DNA of 54,750 nucleotides from Clostridium sp. CAG:492 (GCA_000434335.1 FR878264.1:3156-57905), one strand, 5' to 3'. Shown: positions 35,611-44,529, counted from the first letter of the stretch. Program-made: numbers and translations. The notes: generated by a model not told the origin, from the sequence alone.

Positions 35611-35718
35611 ATGATAGATTACATATTATTCTTATTTATAGGATTTTTATTTTCTATTACATTAAACATAACCTTTATTAGTATTATACTTGTTATACTA
35701 GCTAATAAAGAACAATAA
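35611..35718 (+). CDS. Putative 35-residue hydrophobic toxin (type I TA, holin-like)
   Basis: MIDYILFLFIGFLFSITLNI... ends VILANKEQ: one transmembrane helix and a short charged tail, like the small membrane toxins of Gram-positive type I systems. GGAGGTGATGTTT ribosome site is excellent and resembles those of holin-like toxins. It has its own promoter, a leader hairpin and a terminator, and an opposing consensus promoter 100 bases downstream. It lies between accB and fabZ. No sequence homology can be asserted; toxicity is an inference from architecture. Confidence 0.7.
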   Translation: MIDYILFLFIGFLFSITLNITFISIILVILANKEQ

Positions 35719-35724
35719 ATTAAA

Positions 35725-35760
35725 AACACCACATTATGCTTTGACCGGCTTTGTGGTGTT
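35725..35760. terminator. Bidirectional terminator of the cassette
   Basis: AACACCACA / TGTGGTGTT, 18-base loop. The T-run is better on the minus strand (TTTTTAATTT), fitting the end of a short antisense RNA. Confidence 0.7.
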
Positions 35761-35807
35761 TATCTATAAACAGGTAACACACATTTCTGTGTATTTGTTT
35801 CCTTCTT
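35725..35807 (-). ncRNA. Candidate antisense RNA (antitoxin) of the 35-residue gene
   Basis: Predicted from the perfect minus-strand promoter at 35814-35842 and the terminator at 35725-35760: about 80 nt, overlapping the 3' end of the toxin transcript. 3'-end overlap through a shared terminator is a known layout for Gram-positive type I antitoxins. Confidence 0.55.
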
Positions 35808-35813
35808 TGTTTT

Positions 35814-35842
35814 ATTATATATTTATTTTTTTGTTTTGTCAA
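35814..35842 (-). promoter_or_regulatory. Perfect antisense promoter
   Basis: On the minus strand TTGACA (35842-35837), exactly 17 bases, TATAAT (35819-35814). It fires away from fabZ toward accB. Confidence 0.8.
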
Positions 35843-35867
35843 TTATATATTTAAAGGAGTGTATAAA

Positions 35868-36290
35868 ATGTTAGATGTTAATCAAATAATGGAAATTATT
35901 CCACAAAGAGCACCTTTTTTAATGATTGATAGAGTTGAAGAAGTTGTTCCTGGTCAAAGCTGTGTAGCATATAAAAATGTATGCATTAACGAATGGTATT
36001 TTCAAGGACATTTTCCAGGAATGCCTATTATGCCAGGTGTGTTAATTACAGAAGCTTTAGCTCAAACAGGTGCTGTTGCAGTATTATCTCTTGAAGAAAA
36101 TAAAGGTAAAAATGCTTTATTTGGAGGAATTGATAAACTTCGTTTTAAAAAGCAAGTTGTTCCTGGAGATGTGCTAAAATTAGAAGTTAAAATAATAAAA
36201 AGTAAGGGACCTATTGGAGTTGGTGAAGCTATTGCTACTGTTGATGGTAAAGTAGCTGTTAAAGGTGAAATAACTTTTGCTTTAGTATAA
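35868..36290 (+). CDS. fabZ: 3-hydroxyacyl-ACP dehydratase
   Basis: 140 residues, hot-dog fold. IIPQRAPFLMIDRVEEVVPG at the N-terminus and active-site HFPGMPIMPGVLITEALAQT with His and Glu. Start 35868 (MLDVNQIME) follows AAAGGAGTG. Separated from accB by the 400-bp toxin-like cassette. Confidence 0.95.
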   Translation: MLDVNQIMEIIPQRAPFLMIDRVEEVVPGQSCVAYKNVCINEWYFQGHFPGMPIMPGVLITEALAQTGAVAVLSLEENKGKNALFGGIDKLRFKKQVVPGDVLKLEVKIIKSKGPIGVGEAIATVDGKVAVKGEITFALV

Positions 36291-36326
36291 TTATAAAATT
36301 ATATAAATTACGAAAGGAGTAGTAAA

Positions 36327-37682
36327 ATGTTAAAAAAAGTATTAGTGGCTAATCGTGGTGAAATTGCGGTAAGAATTATAAGAGCATGTAGAGAAATGGG
36401 AATACGAACAGTTGCAGTATATTCTGAAGCAGATAAAGATTCTTTACATCGTAAATTAGCAGATGAATCTGTATGCATTGGACCAGCAAGATCTGGACTT
36501 AGTTATTTAAATGTAAAAAACTTAATTGAAGCAGCTTGTCAAACTGGTGCTGACAGTATTCATCCTGGATACGGTTTTTTATCTGAAAGTAGCTCTTTTG
36601 CTAAAATGTGTAACGAAATTGGTATTAAATTTATTGGTCCATCAAGTGAAATTATTGAACTTATGGGAAATAAGTCTAAAGCTAAAGCTACAATGAAAAA
36701 GGCAGGAGTTCCTGTTGTCCCAGGTTCAGATGGATTAGTTAATAGTCTTGAAGAAGCTAAAAAAATCAGCAAAAAAATTAAATATCCTGTAATAATAAAA
36801 GCATCTGCTGGTGGTGGCGGAAAAGGTATTCGTATAGCTTATTCTGAAGAAGAACTTATAAAAGCATACGATATAGTAAAACAAGAAGCTAAAATTTCAT
36901 TTAATGATGATAGTATATACATAGAAAAATTTGTAGAAAACCCAAGACATGTAGAAGTACAAATTTTAGCAGATGAACACGGTAATGTGGTTCATTTAGG
37001 TGAAAGAGATTGTTCAATACAAAGAAGAAATCAAAAGGTTCTTGAAGAAACTCCATCAATGATTTTAAATGATAAAACAAGAAAGAAAATGTTTGATGTT
37101 ACAGTAAAAGCTGTAAAGGAAATTGGATATTCAAGTGCAGGTACTATTGAATACCTAGTTGATAAAAATCTAGATTTCTATTTTATGGAGATGAATACAA
37201 GAGTACAAGTAGAGCATCCAATAACAGAAGCTGTATCTGGTGTGGATATTGTAAAAGAGCAACTAAGAATAGCAGCAGGAGAAACATTATCTATATCTCA
37301 AAAAGATATACATTTTACAGGACACAGTATGGAATGTAGAATAAATGCAGAAGATCCTGAAAAGAACTTTATGCCATGTCCAGGACTTATAACTGGATTA
37401 CTTATACCAGGAGGAAATGGTATAAGAGTTGATACAGCTGTATATGCAGGCTACAGAGTACCTCAAGCATATGACTCAATGATAGGAAAATTAATAGTAC
37501 ACGGAAAAGATAGAGCAGAAGCAATATCTAAAATGAAAAGTGCACTAGGTGAGTTTATAGTAGAAGGAATAAATACGAATACAGATTTCCTATACAAAAT
37601 ATTAGATAATGAAAACTTTAAAACAAATAACTATGATACCTCATTCATCAAACGCGAATTTGGTGATGGATTAAAAAAATAA
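36327..37682 (+). CDS. accC: Biotin carboxylase subunit of acetyl-CoA carboxylase
   Basis: 451 residues. Carboxylates AccB-biotin with ATP and bicarbonate. KVLVANRGEIAVRIIRACRE at the N-terminus, ATP-grasp lid ASAGGGGKGIRI, EVQILAD, and catalytic MEMNTRVQVEHPITE. CGAAAGGAGT upstream. Confidence 0.96.
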   Translation: MLKKVLVANRGEIAVRIIRACREMGIRTVAVYSEADKDSLHRKLADESVCIGPARSGLSYLNVKNLIEAACQTGADSIHPGYGFLSESSSFAKMCNEIGIKFIGPSSEIIELMGNKSKAKATMKKAGVPVVPGSDGLVNSLEEAKKISKKIKYPVIIKASAGGGGKGIRIAYSEEELIKAYDIVKQEAKISFNDDSIYIEKFVENPRHVEVQILADEHGNVVHLGERDCSIQRRNQKVLEETPSMILNDKTRKKMFDVTVKAVKEIGYSSAGTIEYLVDKNLDFYFMEMNTRVQVEHPITEAVSGVDIVKEQLRIAAGETLSISQKDIHFTGHSMECRINAEDPEKNFMPCPGLITGLLIPGGNGIRVDTAVYAGYRVPQAYDSMIGKLIVHGKDRAEAISKMKSALGEFIVEGINTNTDFLYKILDNENFKTNNYDTSFIKREFGDGLKK

Positions 37683-37727
37683 AGTCCACATAAGATATAA
37701 AATTTTATATAAGGAAGTATAATAATT

Positions 37728-38594
37728 ATGGTAATAGATAAAATTAAAAAATTTAATGATACAGATAAGTCGAATAGTGAAAAAAATGAAAAAGCTTCTG
37801 AAATGCTTATTGGAAAATGGGTAAAATGTGATTCTTGTAAAGAAATATTATATAAAGAAGATGTTCATAAAAATTACAGTGTATGTCCTAATTGTGGTAA
37901 GCATTTTAGAATTTCTGCCAGAAGAAGATTAGAGCAAATTGTTGATGAAAATACATTTGAAGAAATGGATTCTGATTTACAAACTACAGATCCGCTTCAA
38001 TTTGAAGGATATACCAAAAAAATTGCTTTATTACAAGAAAAAACAAAGATAAATGAAGCTGTTAAAACTGGAATTGGAAAAATAAATGGTGAACAAGCAG
38101 TAATTGCTATAATGGATGGAAACTTTTTAATGGGAAGTATGGGTTGTGTTGTTGGTGAAAAAATAACAAGAGCTATCGAAACTGCTATTGAAAAAAGATT
38201 ACCACTTATTATGTTTTGTGTATCTGGTGGAGCTAGAATGCAAGAAGGTATAATTTCACTAATGCAAATGGCAAAAACTTCATCTGCACTTGCTAAGCTT
38301 GATGATGCTGGTTTATTATATATAAGTGTTTTAACAGACCCAACTACAGGTGGAGTTACTGCAAGTTTTGCAATGTTAGGAGATATCATTCTTGCAGAGC
38401 CTGATGCATTAATAGGTTTTGCTGGTCCTAGAGTTATAGAGCAAACTTTAAAACAAAAACTACCAGAAGGTTTTCAACGTTCAGAATTTTTACTTGAGCA
38501 TGGTTTTATAGATAAAATTGTTACTCGTAAAGACATGAAAGATACATTATCTCAAATATTAAAATTGCATAAAGGAGGTAATAATAATGACTAA
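37728..38594 (+). CDS. accD: Acetyl-CoA carboxylase carboxyltransferase beta subunit
   Basis: 288 residues. An N-terminal zinc ribbon, CDSCKEILYKEDVH...CPNCGKHF (C-x2-C-x15-C-x2-C), then the crotonase-fold domain with GSMGCVVGEKITR and FCVSGGARMQEG. Its end overlaps the accA start by 8 bases, coupling the two carboxyltransferase subunits. Confidence 0.96.
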   Translation: MVIDKIKKFNDTDKSNSEKNEKASEMLIGKWVKCDSCKEILYKEDVHKNYSVCPNCGKHFRISARRRLEQIVDENTFEEMDSDLQTTDPLQFEGYTKKIALLQEKTKINEAVKTGIGKINGEQAVIAIMDGNFLMGSMGCVVGEKITRAIETAIEKRLPLIMFCVSGGARMQEGIISLMQMAKTSSALAKLDDAGLLYISVLTDPTTGGVTASFAMLGDIILAEPDALIGFAGPRVIEQTLKQKLPEGFQRSEFLLEHGFIDKIVTRKDMKDTLSQILKLHKGGNNND

Positions 38595-39393
38595 GAATAA
38601 ATTGACACCATGGGAGAGAGTAGCCCTTGCTCGTAAAGCAGATAGACCTAAAGCATTAGATTATATCAATTTAATTTTTACAGACTTTATGGAATTACAT
38701 GGAGATAGACTATTTGCAGATGATAAATCTATAATAGGGGGAATAGGACTACTAAATGAAATTCCAGTTACAGTAATTGGACAACAAAAAGGTAAAACTA
38801 CATCTGAAAATATTGAACGTAATTTTGGAATGACAAACCCAGAAGGATATAGAAAAGCATTAAGACTAATGAAACAAGCTGAAAAATTTAATAGACCAAT
38901 AATTACATTTATAGATACTCCAGGAGCATATCCTGGAATAGGAGCTGAAGAAAGAGGTCAAGGTGAAGCTATAGCTAAAAACTTATTAGAAATGTCTAGA
39001 TTACAAGTTCCAGTAATTTGTGTTGTTATTGGTGAAGGTTCAAGTGGTGGAGCTCTTGCAATTGGAGTCGGAAATAAAATAATAATGCTAGAAAACGCTG
39101 TATACTCAATATTATCGCCAGAAGGATTTGCAAGTATTTTATATAAAGATGCATCAAAAGCACCTGAAGCAGCAGAAAAAATGAAAATTACCGCTTCTGA
39201 CTTAAAGAAAATGAATATAATAGATACAATAATATCAGAGCCAGAAGGTGGAGCTCAAAATGATTTAACTTATGTTGCAAATCAAATAAAAGAAACTTTA
39301 ATAAAGGACCTAGAGACACTAAATAAAATGTCAAAAGAAGAGCTTCAAAATGACAGATATAATAAATTCAGAAAAATTGGTAATTTAAATTAA
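38587..39393 (+). CDS. accA: Acetyl-CoA carboxylase carboxyltransferase alpha subunit
   Basis: 268 residues; pairs with AccD. WERVALARKADRPKALDYI near the start, ITFIDTPGAYPGIGAEERGQ and VIGEGSSGGALAIGVG form the CoA and carboxybiotin site. AAAGGAGGTAATAATA inside the accD end gives the ribosome site. Confidence 0.96.
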   Translation: MTKNKLTPWERVALARKADRPKALDYINLIFTDFMELHGDRLFADDKSIIGGIGLLNEIPVTVIGQQKGKTTSENIERNFGMTNPEGYRKALRLMKQAEKFNRPIITFIDTPGAYPGIGAEERGQGEAIAKNLLEMSRLQVPVICVVIGEGSSGGALAIGVGNKIIMLENAVYSILSPEGFASILYKDASKAPEAAEKMKITASDLKKMNIIDTIISEPEGGAQNDLTYVANQIKETLIKDLETLNKMSKEELQNDRYNKFRKIGNLN

Positions 39394-39406
39394 ATATGTT
39401 ATTTAT

Positions 39407-39430
39407 ACAATTGAAAAGTACTTCAATTGT
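39407..39430 (+). promoter_or_regulatory. Intercistronic hairpin accA-fabI
   Basis: ACAATTGAA / TTCAATTGT, 6-base loop, no T-run. Confidence 0.45.
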
Positions 39431-39460
39431 TAATATAAATTTTTACAGGAGGAAAATAAA

Positions 39461-40231
39461 ATGATTTTAAAAGACAAAAAAATATTAATTATGGGAATTA
39501 GAAACAAATGGAGTATAGCATATGGTGCTGCTCAATCAGCTTATGAACAAGGAGCAAAATTAATTTTCACATTTATGGGAGAAGAAAATAGAGCTAAAAT
39601 AGAAGAATTAATATCTGAATTTGAAGGTTCAAAAGCATATGAATTAGATGCTTCAAATGATGATGCAGTAAAAAATTTATTTGAAGAATTACATACAGAA
39701 TATGGACAAATTGATGGAATATTACACTGTATAGCCCATGCTTTTACAGATGATTTAAAAAATGACTTTATAAATACAAGTAAAGAGGGATTTGCTCATG
39801 CAAATGATGTAAGTGCATACACAATTGTTTCTGTAACAAGATTTGCAAAAGAAACAGGACTAATTGGTGAAGGTGGAAGTGTTGTTGCATTAACATATCA
39901 TGGTTCAACAAAAGTATTACCAGGATACAATGTAATGGGAGTTGCCAAAGCAGCACTAGAAGCAAGTATAAGATATTTAGCAGATAATATCGGACCTATG
40001 GGAATTCGTATAAATGCAGTATCAGCTGGACCAATAAAAACTCTTTCAGCAAGAGGAATTAAAGATTTCAGCACAATTCAAGATGTAATGGGAGAAAAAG
40101 CACCATTAAGAAGAAATGTAACAGCTCACGAAGTAGGAGACGCAGTATCATTCCTATTCAGCAATATGTCAAGCGCAATAACAGGACAAATAGTATATGC
40201 AGATGCTGGATATTCTATAATGGGAATCTAA
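39461..40231 (+). CDS. fabI: Enoyl-ACP reductase, FabI type
   Basis: 256 residues. NADH-dependent last step of each elongation cycle and the target of triclosan-class inhibitors. LIMGIRNKWSIAYGAA nucleotide loop, CIAHAF, the FabI-type Tyr-x6-Lys in YNVMGVAK, and GPIKTLSARGI. FabK is the more common form in clostridial fab operons, so FabI here is notable. Terminator directly after. Confidence 0.95.
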   Translation: MILKDKKILIMGIRNKWSIAYGAAQSAYEQGAKLIFTFMGEENRAKIEELISEFEGSKAYELDASNDDAVKNLFEELHTEYGQIDGILHCIAHAFTDDLKNDFINTSKEGFAHANDVSAYTIVSVTRFAKETGLIGEGGSVVALTYHGSTKVLPGYNVMGVAKAALEASIRYLADNIGPMGIRINAVSAGPIKTLSARGIKDFSTIQDVMGEKAPLRRNVTAHEVGDAVSFLFSNMSSAITGQIVYADAGYSIMGI

Positions 40232-40244
40232 TTAACAACAAAAT

Positions 40245-40282
40245 AAAAAAGAATAAGCAATTATTGTGCTTATTCTTTTTTT
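40245..40282 (+). terminator. Terminator of the fatty-acid locus
   Basis: AAAAAAGAATAAGCA / TGCTTATTCTTTTTT, 15-bp stem with a 7-base loop. Confidence 0.9.
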
Positions 40283-40329
40283 GAGTCCCCTATTTGAACA
40301 AAATTTTCATAAATATTTTATACTTTTTT

Positions 40330-40399
40330 CTTGATTACATATGTCAAGTTTGGTAGAATATTTTTGGGGCTTGCAATATTTCATAAAAAAATGTATAAT
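40330..40399 (+). promoter_or_regulatory. TetR-gene promoter with upstream palindrome
   Basis: TTGCAA (40371), 17 bases, TATAAT (40394-40399). Upstream, CTTGATTACATATGTCAAG (40330-40348) is an imperfect palindrome centred on ACATATGT, a possible TetR operator. Confidence 0.5.
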
Positions 40400-40431
40400 A
40401 TACGGCGAATATGTGAATTTAGGAGAATTTT

Positions 40432-40998
40432 ATGAATAAGACTAAGAGAAAAATATTTGAAACATCTATGAAGCTTTTTGCAGAAAAAGGTTATGATGCT
40501 ACTAGTATTGAAGAAATAACTTCTGTTGTTGGTGTGGCTAAAGGAACTTTATATTATCATTTTTCTAGTAAAGAAGAAATATTTCACTTTTTAGTAGATG
40601 AAGGTATGAAACTTTTGCAAAATAGTATTTCTATTAAAACATCTCAAAAAACAAATAGCATAGATAAATTAAAATCAATCGTTTTAATACAACTAAAGGT
40701 TTTATATAAATACGAAGATTTTATGACAATAATTTTTAGTCAATTATGGGGAAATGAACCTAGAAATATTGAATGTAAAAAATATGTTGTTCAATATTTA
40801 AAAATAATTGAAGAAATAATTCAAGATGGTATAAACAAAGATGAAATTATAGAAGCTGATTCAGAAACTATTGCATCAGAAATATTCAGCACTACCTGTA
40901 TTAGTTTAATATATAGAATAAAAAAAGATACCAAAATAAGTATTAATGATTTATATAAAGAACTAGAAAATATATTGTTTAATGGATTAATAAAATAA
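40432..40998 (+). CDS. TetR-family transcriptional regulator
   Basis: 188 residues. N-terminal TetR DNA-binding domain (IFETSMKLFAEKGYDATSIE, then GVAKGTLYYHFSSKEEIF) and a helical ligand domain. 13 bases before the first phosphodiester-glycosidase gene, so it probably controls that operon and perhaps the fatty-acid genes just upstream. Ligand unknown. Confidence 0.9.
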   Translation: MNKTKRKIFETSMKLFAEKGYDATSIEEITSVVGVAKGTLYYHFSSKEEIFHFLVDEGMKLLQNSISIKTSQKTNSIDKLKSIVLIQLKVLYKYEDFMTIIFSQLWGNEPRNIECKKYVVQYLKIIEEIIQDGINKDEIIEADSETIASEIFSTTCISLIYRIKKDTKISINDLYKELENILFNGLIK

Positions 40999-41011
40999 AA
41001 GGAGTATAAAA

Positions 41012-42136
41012 ATGCAAACATTAGAAAAAGAAGTAGTTAATTCTACTAGTAGAGGAAAAAGAGCTGAATTTAATTCAGAAAAGAGAAAAAATGGTGTAGC
41101 AAAAAAAATATTAAAAGGATTCTTTTGTGTAATTTTAATTGGCATTACATTTGGATTATTTTTATTGTATGGACCAATAGAAAAATTCAGAGAATGGTAC
41201 ATAACATCAGCAATGACTACAATGACACATCAATATTTAGCTACTTGGTTTTATAGTGATTATACCATAAATGAAGTTTTAAGCAAAAATACAGTTGTAG
41301 AAGTAGATGGAATAACTGATACAAATCAAATTAAAATTGATGAAAATATAGAAAATATAGAAAATACTCAAACAAATTTAGAAAATTTAAATGAATATGA
41401 GAGAGCTATATTAGAAAAAGATTCAAATCATCCCGAGTATAAATTAATTGATATAAAAGGAAAAGGATACTCTGGGTATTTAGCAGTTGTTTATGATGCT
41501 TCAAAAATACACACGTTAGTAACCTCTCGCTTAGGTAGTTCAGGGCAATATGTAACAACAATGGCTGAAAATAACAAAGCAGTACTTGCTATTAATGGCG
41601 GTGGATTTGAAGATGAAAATCATAATAGTTCAGGAGGAGTACCTTTAGGTATTACAATTAGTAACGGTAAAATACTAACAAAATCGCCTTATAGCGGACC
41701 TGGTGGACTTATTGGATTTGACGAAAATGATAAATTAGTTTTAGGCAAAGTTTCTGTAGCTCAAGCACAAAAAATGAATATACGAGATGCTGTAACTTGT
41801 GGTCCATTTTTAATTTTAAATGGAAAATCATCAGAAGTATTAGGAAATGGAGGCTGGGGAACAGCACCACGAACAGCAATTGGCCAAAGGCAAGATGGTA
41901 TAGTTTTAATGCTTGTAGTTGATGGAAGAAAAGTTGGAATGCCTGGTGCAGATATGGATGACTTGATTAAAGTAATGGAAAGATATGGAGCATATAACGC
42001 AGCAGCTTTAGATGGAGGAACATCTACTGTTATGGTTGAAAATTACAAAATTATAAATGACCCTGTTAATGGTTCAGGAGCACATAAAACAAGACCAATT
42101 GCTACTGGTTTCGGTCTTATATTAAAAGAAGATTAA
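41012..42136 (+). CDS. Membrane-anchored phosphodiester-glycosidase (NAGPA-domain) protein, copy 1
   Basis: 374 residues. A basic N-terminus, one transmembrane helix (residues ~33-52, ILKGFFCVILIGITFGLFLL), a conserved membrane-proximal MTTMTHQYLATWFYSD, then a NAGPA-type domain (~150-370) with AVLAINGGGFED, GGLIGFDENDKLVLG, GNGGWGTAPRTAIGQ and ALDGGTSTVMV. The family cleaves phosphodiester-linked sugars, so a cell-surface glycan or teichoic-acid role is plausible. AAAGGAGT ribosome site. Paralogue follows in tandem. Confidence 0.88.
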   Translation: MQTLEKEVVNSTSRGKRAEFNSEKRKNGVAKKILKGFFCVILIGITFGLFLLYGPIEKFREWYITSAMTTMTHQYLATWFYSDYTINEVLSKNTVVEVDGITDTNQIKIDENIENIENTQTNLENLNEYERAILEKDSNHPEYKLIDIKGKGYSGYLAVVYDASKIHTLVTSRLGSSGQYVTTMAENNKAVLAINGGGFEDENHNSSGGVPLGITISNGKILTKSPYSGPGGLIGFDENDKLVLGKVSVAQAQKMNIRDAVTCGPFLILNGKSSEVLGNGGWGTAPRTAIGQRQDGIVLMLVVDGRKVGMPGADMDDLIKVMERYGAYNAAALDGGTSTVMVENYKIINDPVNGSGAHKTRPIATGFGLILKED

Positions 42137-42169
42137 TTTGATATATATTAAGTTTTAGTGAGGTTAAAA

Positions 42170-43306
42170 ATGAGTTTATTAGAAAAAGAAAGAGTTAGGA
42201 TGAGTAAAAATCAAATTTTAAAAGGAGAACATATAATTGAAAAGAAGACCACGATTTTTTCTAAATTTTTAAATTTTATATTTTATTCAATAATATGTGG
42301 CTTTATTTTAGGATTATTCCTACTTTATGGACCATATAATGGTTTTAGAGACTGGTATATAACAACAGCAATGACTACAATGACACATCAATATTTAGCC
42401 ACTTGGTTTTATAGTGATCAAGCAATAAATGAAGTCTTAGATAAAAATAAAATGATAGAAATTGATGCAATAACTGATCCATCACTTGTGACAACTGTTG
42501 CATCAACAGGAACATATACATATGCAAACGAATATGAAAAAGCAATTTTAGAAAGAGATGCTAGTCATCCAGATTATAAAATAATTCCTATAAAAACTTC
42601 AAAATATAGTGGTTATTTAGCTGTAGTATATGACCCATCAACAATAAAAACTTTAGTTACAAATAAAGTTGGAAAAGAAGGTCAATATTTAACCGAAATG
42701 GCAGAAAATGCTGGAGCTACAATTTCAATTAATGGTGGGGTATTTACTGGTGATAGAAGTTCATCAGAGGACCTAAAAGCTCAAGAATTAGCATATGGTG
42801 GATCTGGTGGCTCTCCTTATGGAATTACTATTTCTAACGGAGAAGTTATAACTAATACTGAATATGATGGCGTTGGCGGATTAATTGGATTTAATGAAAA
42901 TAACAAATTAGTGCTTGGAAAAATGACAGCAAAAAAAGCTAAAGGAATGAAAATTAGAGATGCTGTAACTTGTGGTCCATATCTTATTATAAATGGACAA
43001 CCTTCAAAAGTAATTGGAAATGGTGGATGGGGAACAGCACCACGAACAGCAATTGGCCAAAGAAAAGATGGAATTGTTTTAATGCTAGCAATAGATGGTA
43101 GAAGAGCAACAATGCCTGGAGCAACAATGGAAGATTTACTAGAAATAATGCAAAAATATGGTGCATATAATGCATCTGCTTTAGATGGTGGTACATCAAC
43201 TGCAATGGTTGAAAATGGACAACTTGTAAATGATCCAATAGATAGCTCAGGAGCACATAAAACAAGACCAATTGCTACTGGTTTTGGAGCTATATTTAAT
43301 AAATAA
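42170..43306 (+). CDS. Membrane-anchored phosphodiester-glycosidase (NAGPA-domain) protein, copy 2
   Basis: 378 residues; same architecture as copy 1, with near-identical blocks AMTTMTHQYLATWFYSD, RDAVTCGP and GNGGWGTAPRTAIGQR. Differences include an insertion (SSEDLKAQELAYGGSG) before GSPYGITISNG and divergence in the membrane-proximal linker. Start 42170 (MSLLEKERVR) is chosen by alignment with copy 1 (MQTLEKEVV) and a GTGAGGT site; 42158 (GTG) and 42200 are alternatives. 33 bases after copy 1. Confidence 0.88.
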   Translation: MSLLEKERVRMSKNQILKGEHIIEKKTTIFSKFLNFIFYSIICGFILGLFLLYGPYNGFRDWYITTAMTTMTHQYLATWFYSDQAINEVLDKNKMIEIDAITDPSLVTTVASTGTYTYANEYEKAILERDASHPDYKIIPIKTSKYSGYLAVVYDPSTIKTLVTNKVGKEGQYLTEMAENAGATISINGGVFTGDRSSSEDLKAQELAYGGSGGSPYGITISNGEVITNTEYDGVGGLIGFNENNKLVLGKMTAKKAKGMKIRDAVTCGPYLIINGQPSKVIGNGGWGTAPRTAIGQRKDGIVLMLAIDGRRATMPGATMEDLLEIMQKYGAYNASALDGGTSTAMVENGQLVNDPIDSSGAHKTRPIATGFGAIFNK

Positions 43307-43345
43307 AGTAGCATTTTTCAAAGAAAAACAGCTAAAAAATAATAT

Positions 43346-43376
43346 AAGAGGAGACATTTTTATAGTGTCTCCTCTT
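43346..43376. terminator. Bidirectional terminator
   Basis: AAGAGGAGACA / TGTCTCCTCTT, perfect 11-bp stem, 9-base loop, between convergent genes. Confidence 0.85.
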
Positions 43377-43433
43377 TAAATTATTTTACTATTTTGAATT
43401 GAAGTTTAATAATTGTATTATTCCCATTTTCCA

Positions 43434-44423
43434 TTATTTAATATTGGCCAGTGGATTACTTTCAACAGCATTTCTTATTTGCGAATTGTCAACATGTGTA
43501 TATATTTCAGTAGTAGAAATACTTTCGTGTCCCAATAATTCTTGTAATGCCCTAATATCAACATTTCCATATTTATACATAAGAGTTGCAGCTGTATGTC
43601 TTAATTTATGTACAGAATATTTATTAGTATCAAGTCCAGCCCTTTTTAGTTCTTGCTTTACAATATATTGGACAGTTCTATTACTAATACGCTCTCGTCT
43701 TTCACTTAAAAATAAAGCATCTTTTGAATCATATTTTACATTATCATGTGGTCTAACAGCAAGATATTTATTAACAGCATTCATACATGCTGAATTTAAA
43801 TAAATAGTACGCTCTTTGTTTCCTTTTCCAATAACATTAAGTTTTTGATCATTAAAATTTATATCTTTAATATTAATTCCTACTAATTCAGATAAACGCA
43901 TACCGCAATTTAAAAACAATGTAATAATAGCGTAATCACGCTCCTTGTTGCGATCATCCATATCATTAACTGCCTCAAGAAGTTTTTTACTATCATCAAG
44001 AGTTAAATATTTTGGAATACGCTTATCTAACTTAGGAGTTTCCAAATTTTGAGCTGGATTTTTTTCAATTAAACCAGCTTTATTACATAAATAATTGAAA
44101 AATACACGAATACTAGAAACTTTTCTAGCACGAGTCGCTGCTTTACTATTATATGTATTAGTAAGATAAAACAAAAAAGAGTGAATATCATCTAAAGTAA
44201 TTTTAGAAATAGTTTCTAATGACATATTACGAATACTAATCTGTTTTAAATTTTTTTCATTAGTCATTTTAAAATGATATAAAATGTATTTTAAGAATGT
44301 ATTTAAATCATAATTATATTCTTTAACAGTATTCTGCGATTTATTTAAAATAGTAGCAGTATAATCTAAAAAGGAGTTTAAAAATCCTGGGTTATCTTCA
44401 ATATTAATATAAACATTTTTCAC
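43434..44423 (-). CDS. Tyrosine recombinase, XerC/XerD-like (copy A)
   Basis: 329 residues with N-terminal SAM-like core-binding domain and C-terminal catalytic domain. All catalytic residues present: Arg176 (CGMRLSEL), Lys200 (GKGNKERT), His272/Arg275 (HKLRHTAATL), His299 (LGHESIS) and Tyr308 (EIYTHV). Length and motifs fit chromosomal Xer or integrase proteins. It is clearly paralogous to the gene at 48154-49176. Whether it is the housekeeping dimer-resolution enzyme or part of the accessory region is not decidable here; no dif-like site was recognised. The ATG lacks a well-spaced ribosome site (AAAGGA is about 20 bases away). Confidence 0.92.
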   Translation of the reverse strand: MKNVYINIEDNPGFLNSFLDYTATILNKSQNTVKEYNYDLNTFLKYILYHFKMTNEKNLKQISIRNMSLETISKITLDDIHSFLFYLTNTYNSKAATRARKVSSIRVFFNYLCNKAGLIEKNPAQNLETPKLDKRIPKYLTLDDSKKLLEAVNDMDDRNKERDYAIITLFLNCGMRLSELVGINIKDINFNDQKLNVIGKGNKERTIYLNSACMNAVNKYLAVRPHDNVKYDSKDALFLSERRERISNRTVQYIVKQELKRAGLDTNKYSVHKLRHTAATLMYKYGNVDIRALQELLGHESISTTEIYTHVDNSQIRNAVESNPLANIK

Positions 44424-44529
44424 TATATATCACAATCCTTTTCTTTAGAATTTTTGTTCATTATATCATAAATATTGTATTTTTTATTGTTTTGGGATAA
44501 AATAATAAAAAAATAATAAAGAGGTAAAT

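Larger units (their letters stand above)
35538..35802. repeat. Inverted repeat bounding the accB-fabZ cassette
   Basis: Left arm 35538-35572 (GGAAACAAATA, then CAGATGTGTGTGTTACCT) is repeated in inverted orientation at 35772-35802 (complement GGAAACAAATA, CAGAAATGTGTGTTACCT). The arms are the predicted 5' ends of two convergent RNAs, so both RNAs start with nearly the same leader. Confidence 0.8.

Noticed and set aside
43399..43803. Plus-strand ORF opposite recombinase A
   Set aside because: Antisense shadow of a gene with an intact catalytic set; no ribosome site.
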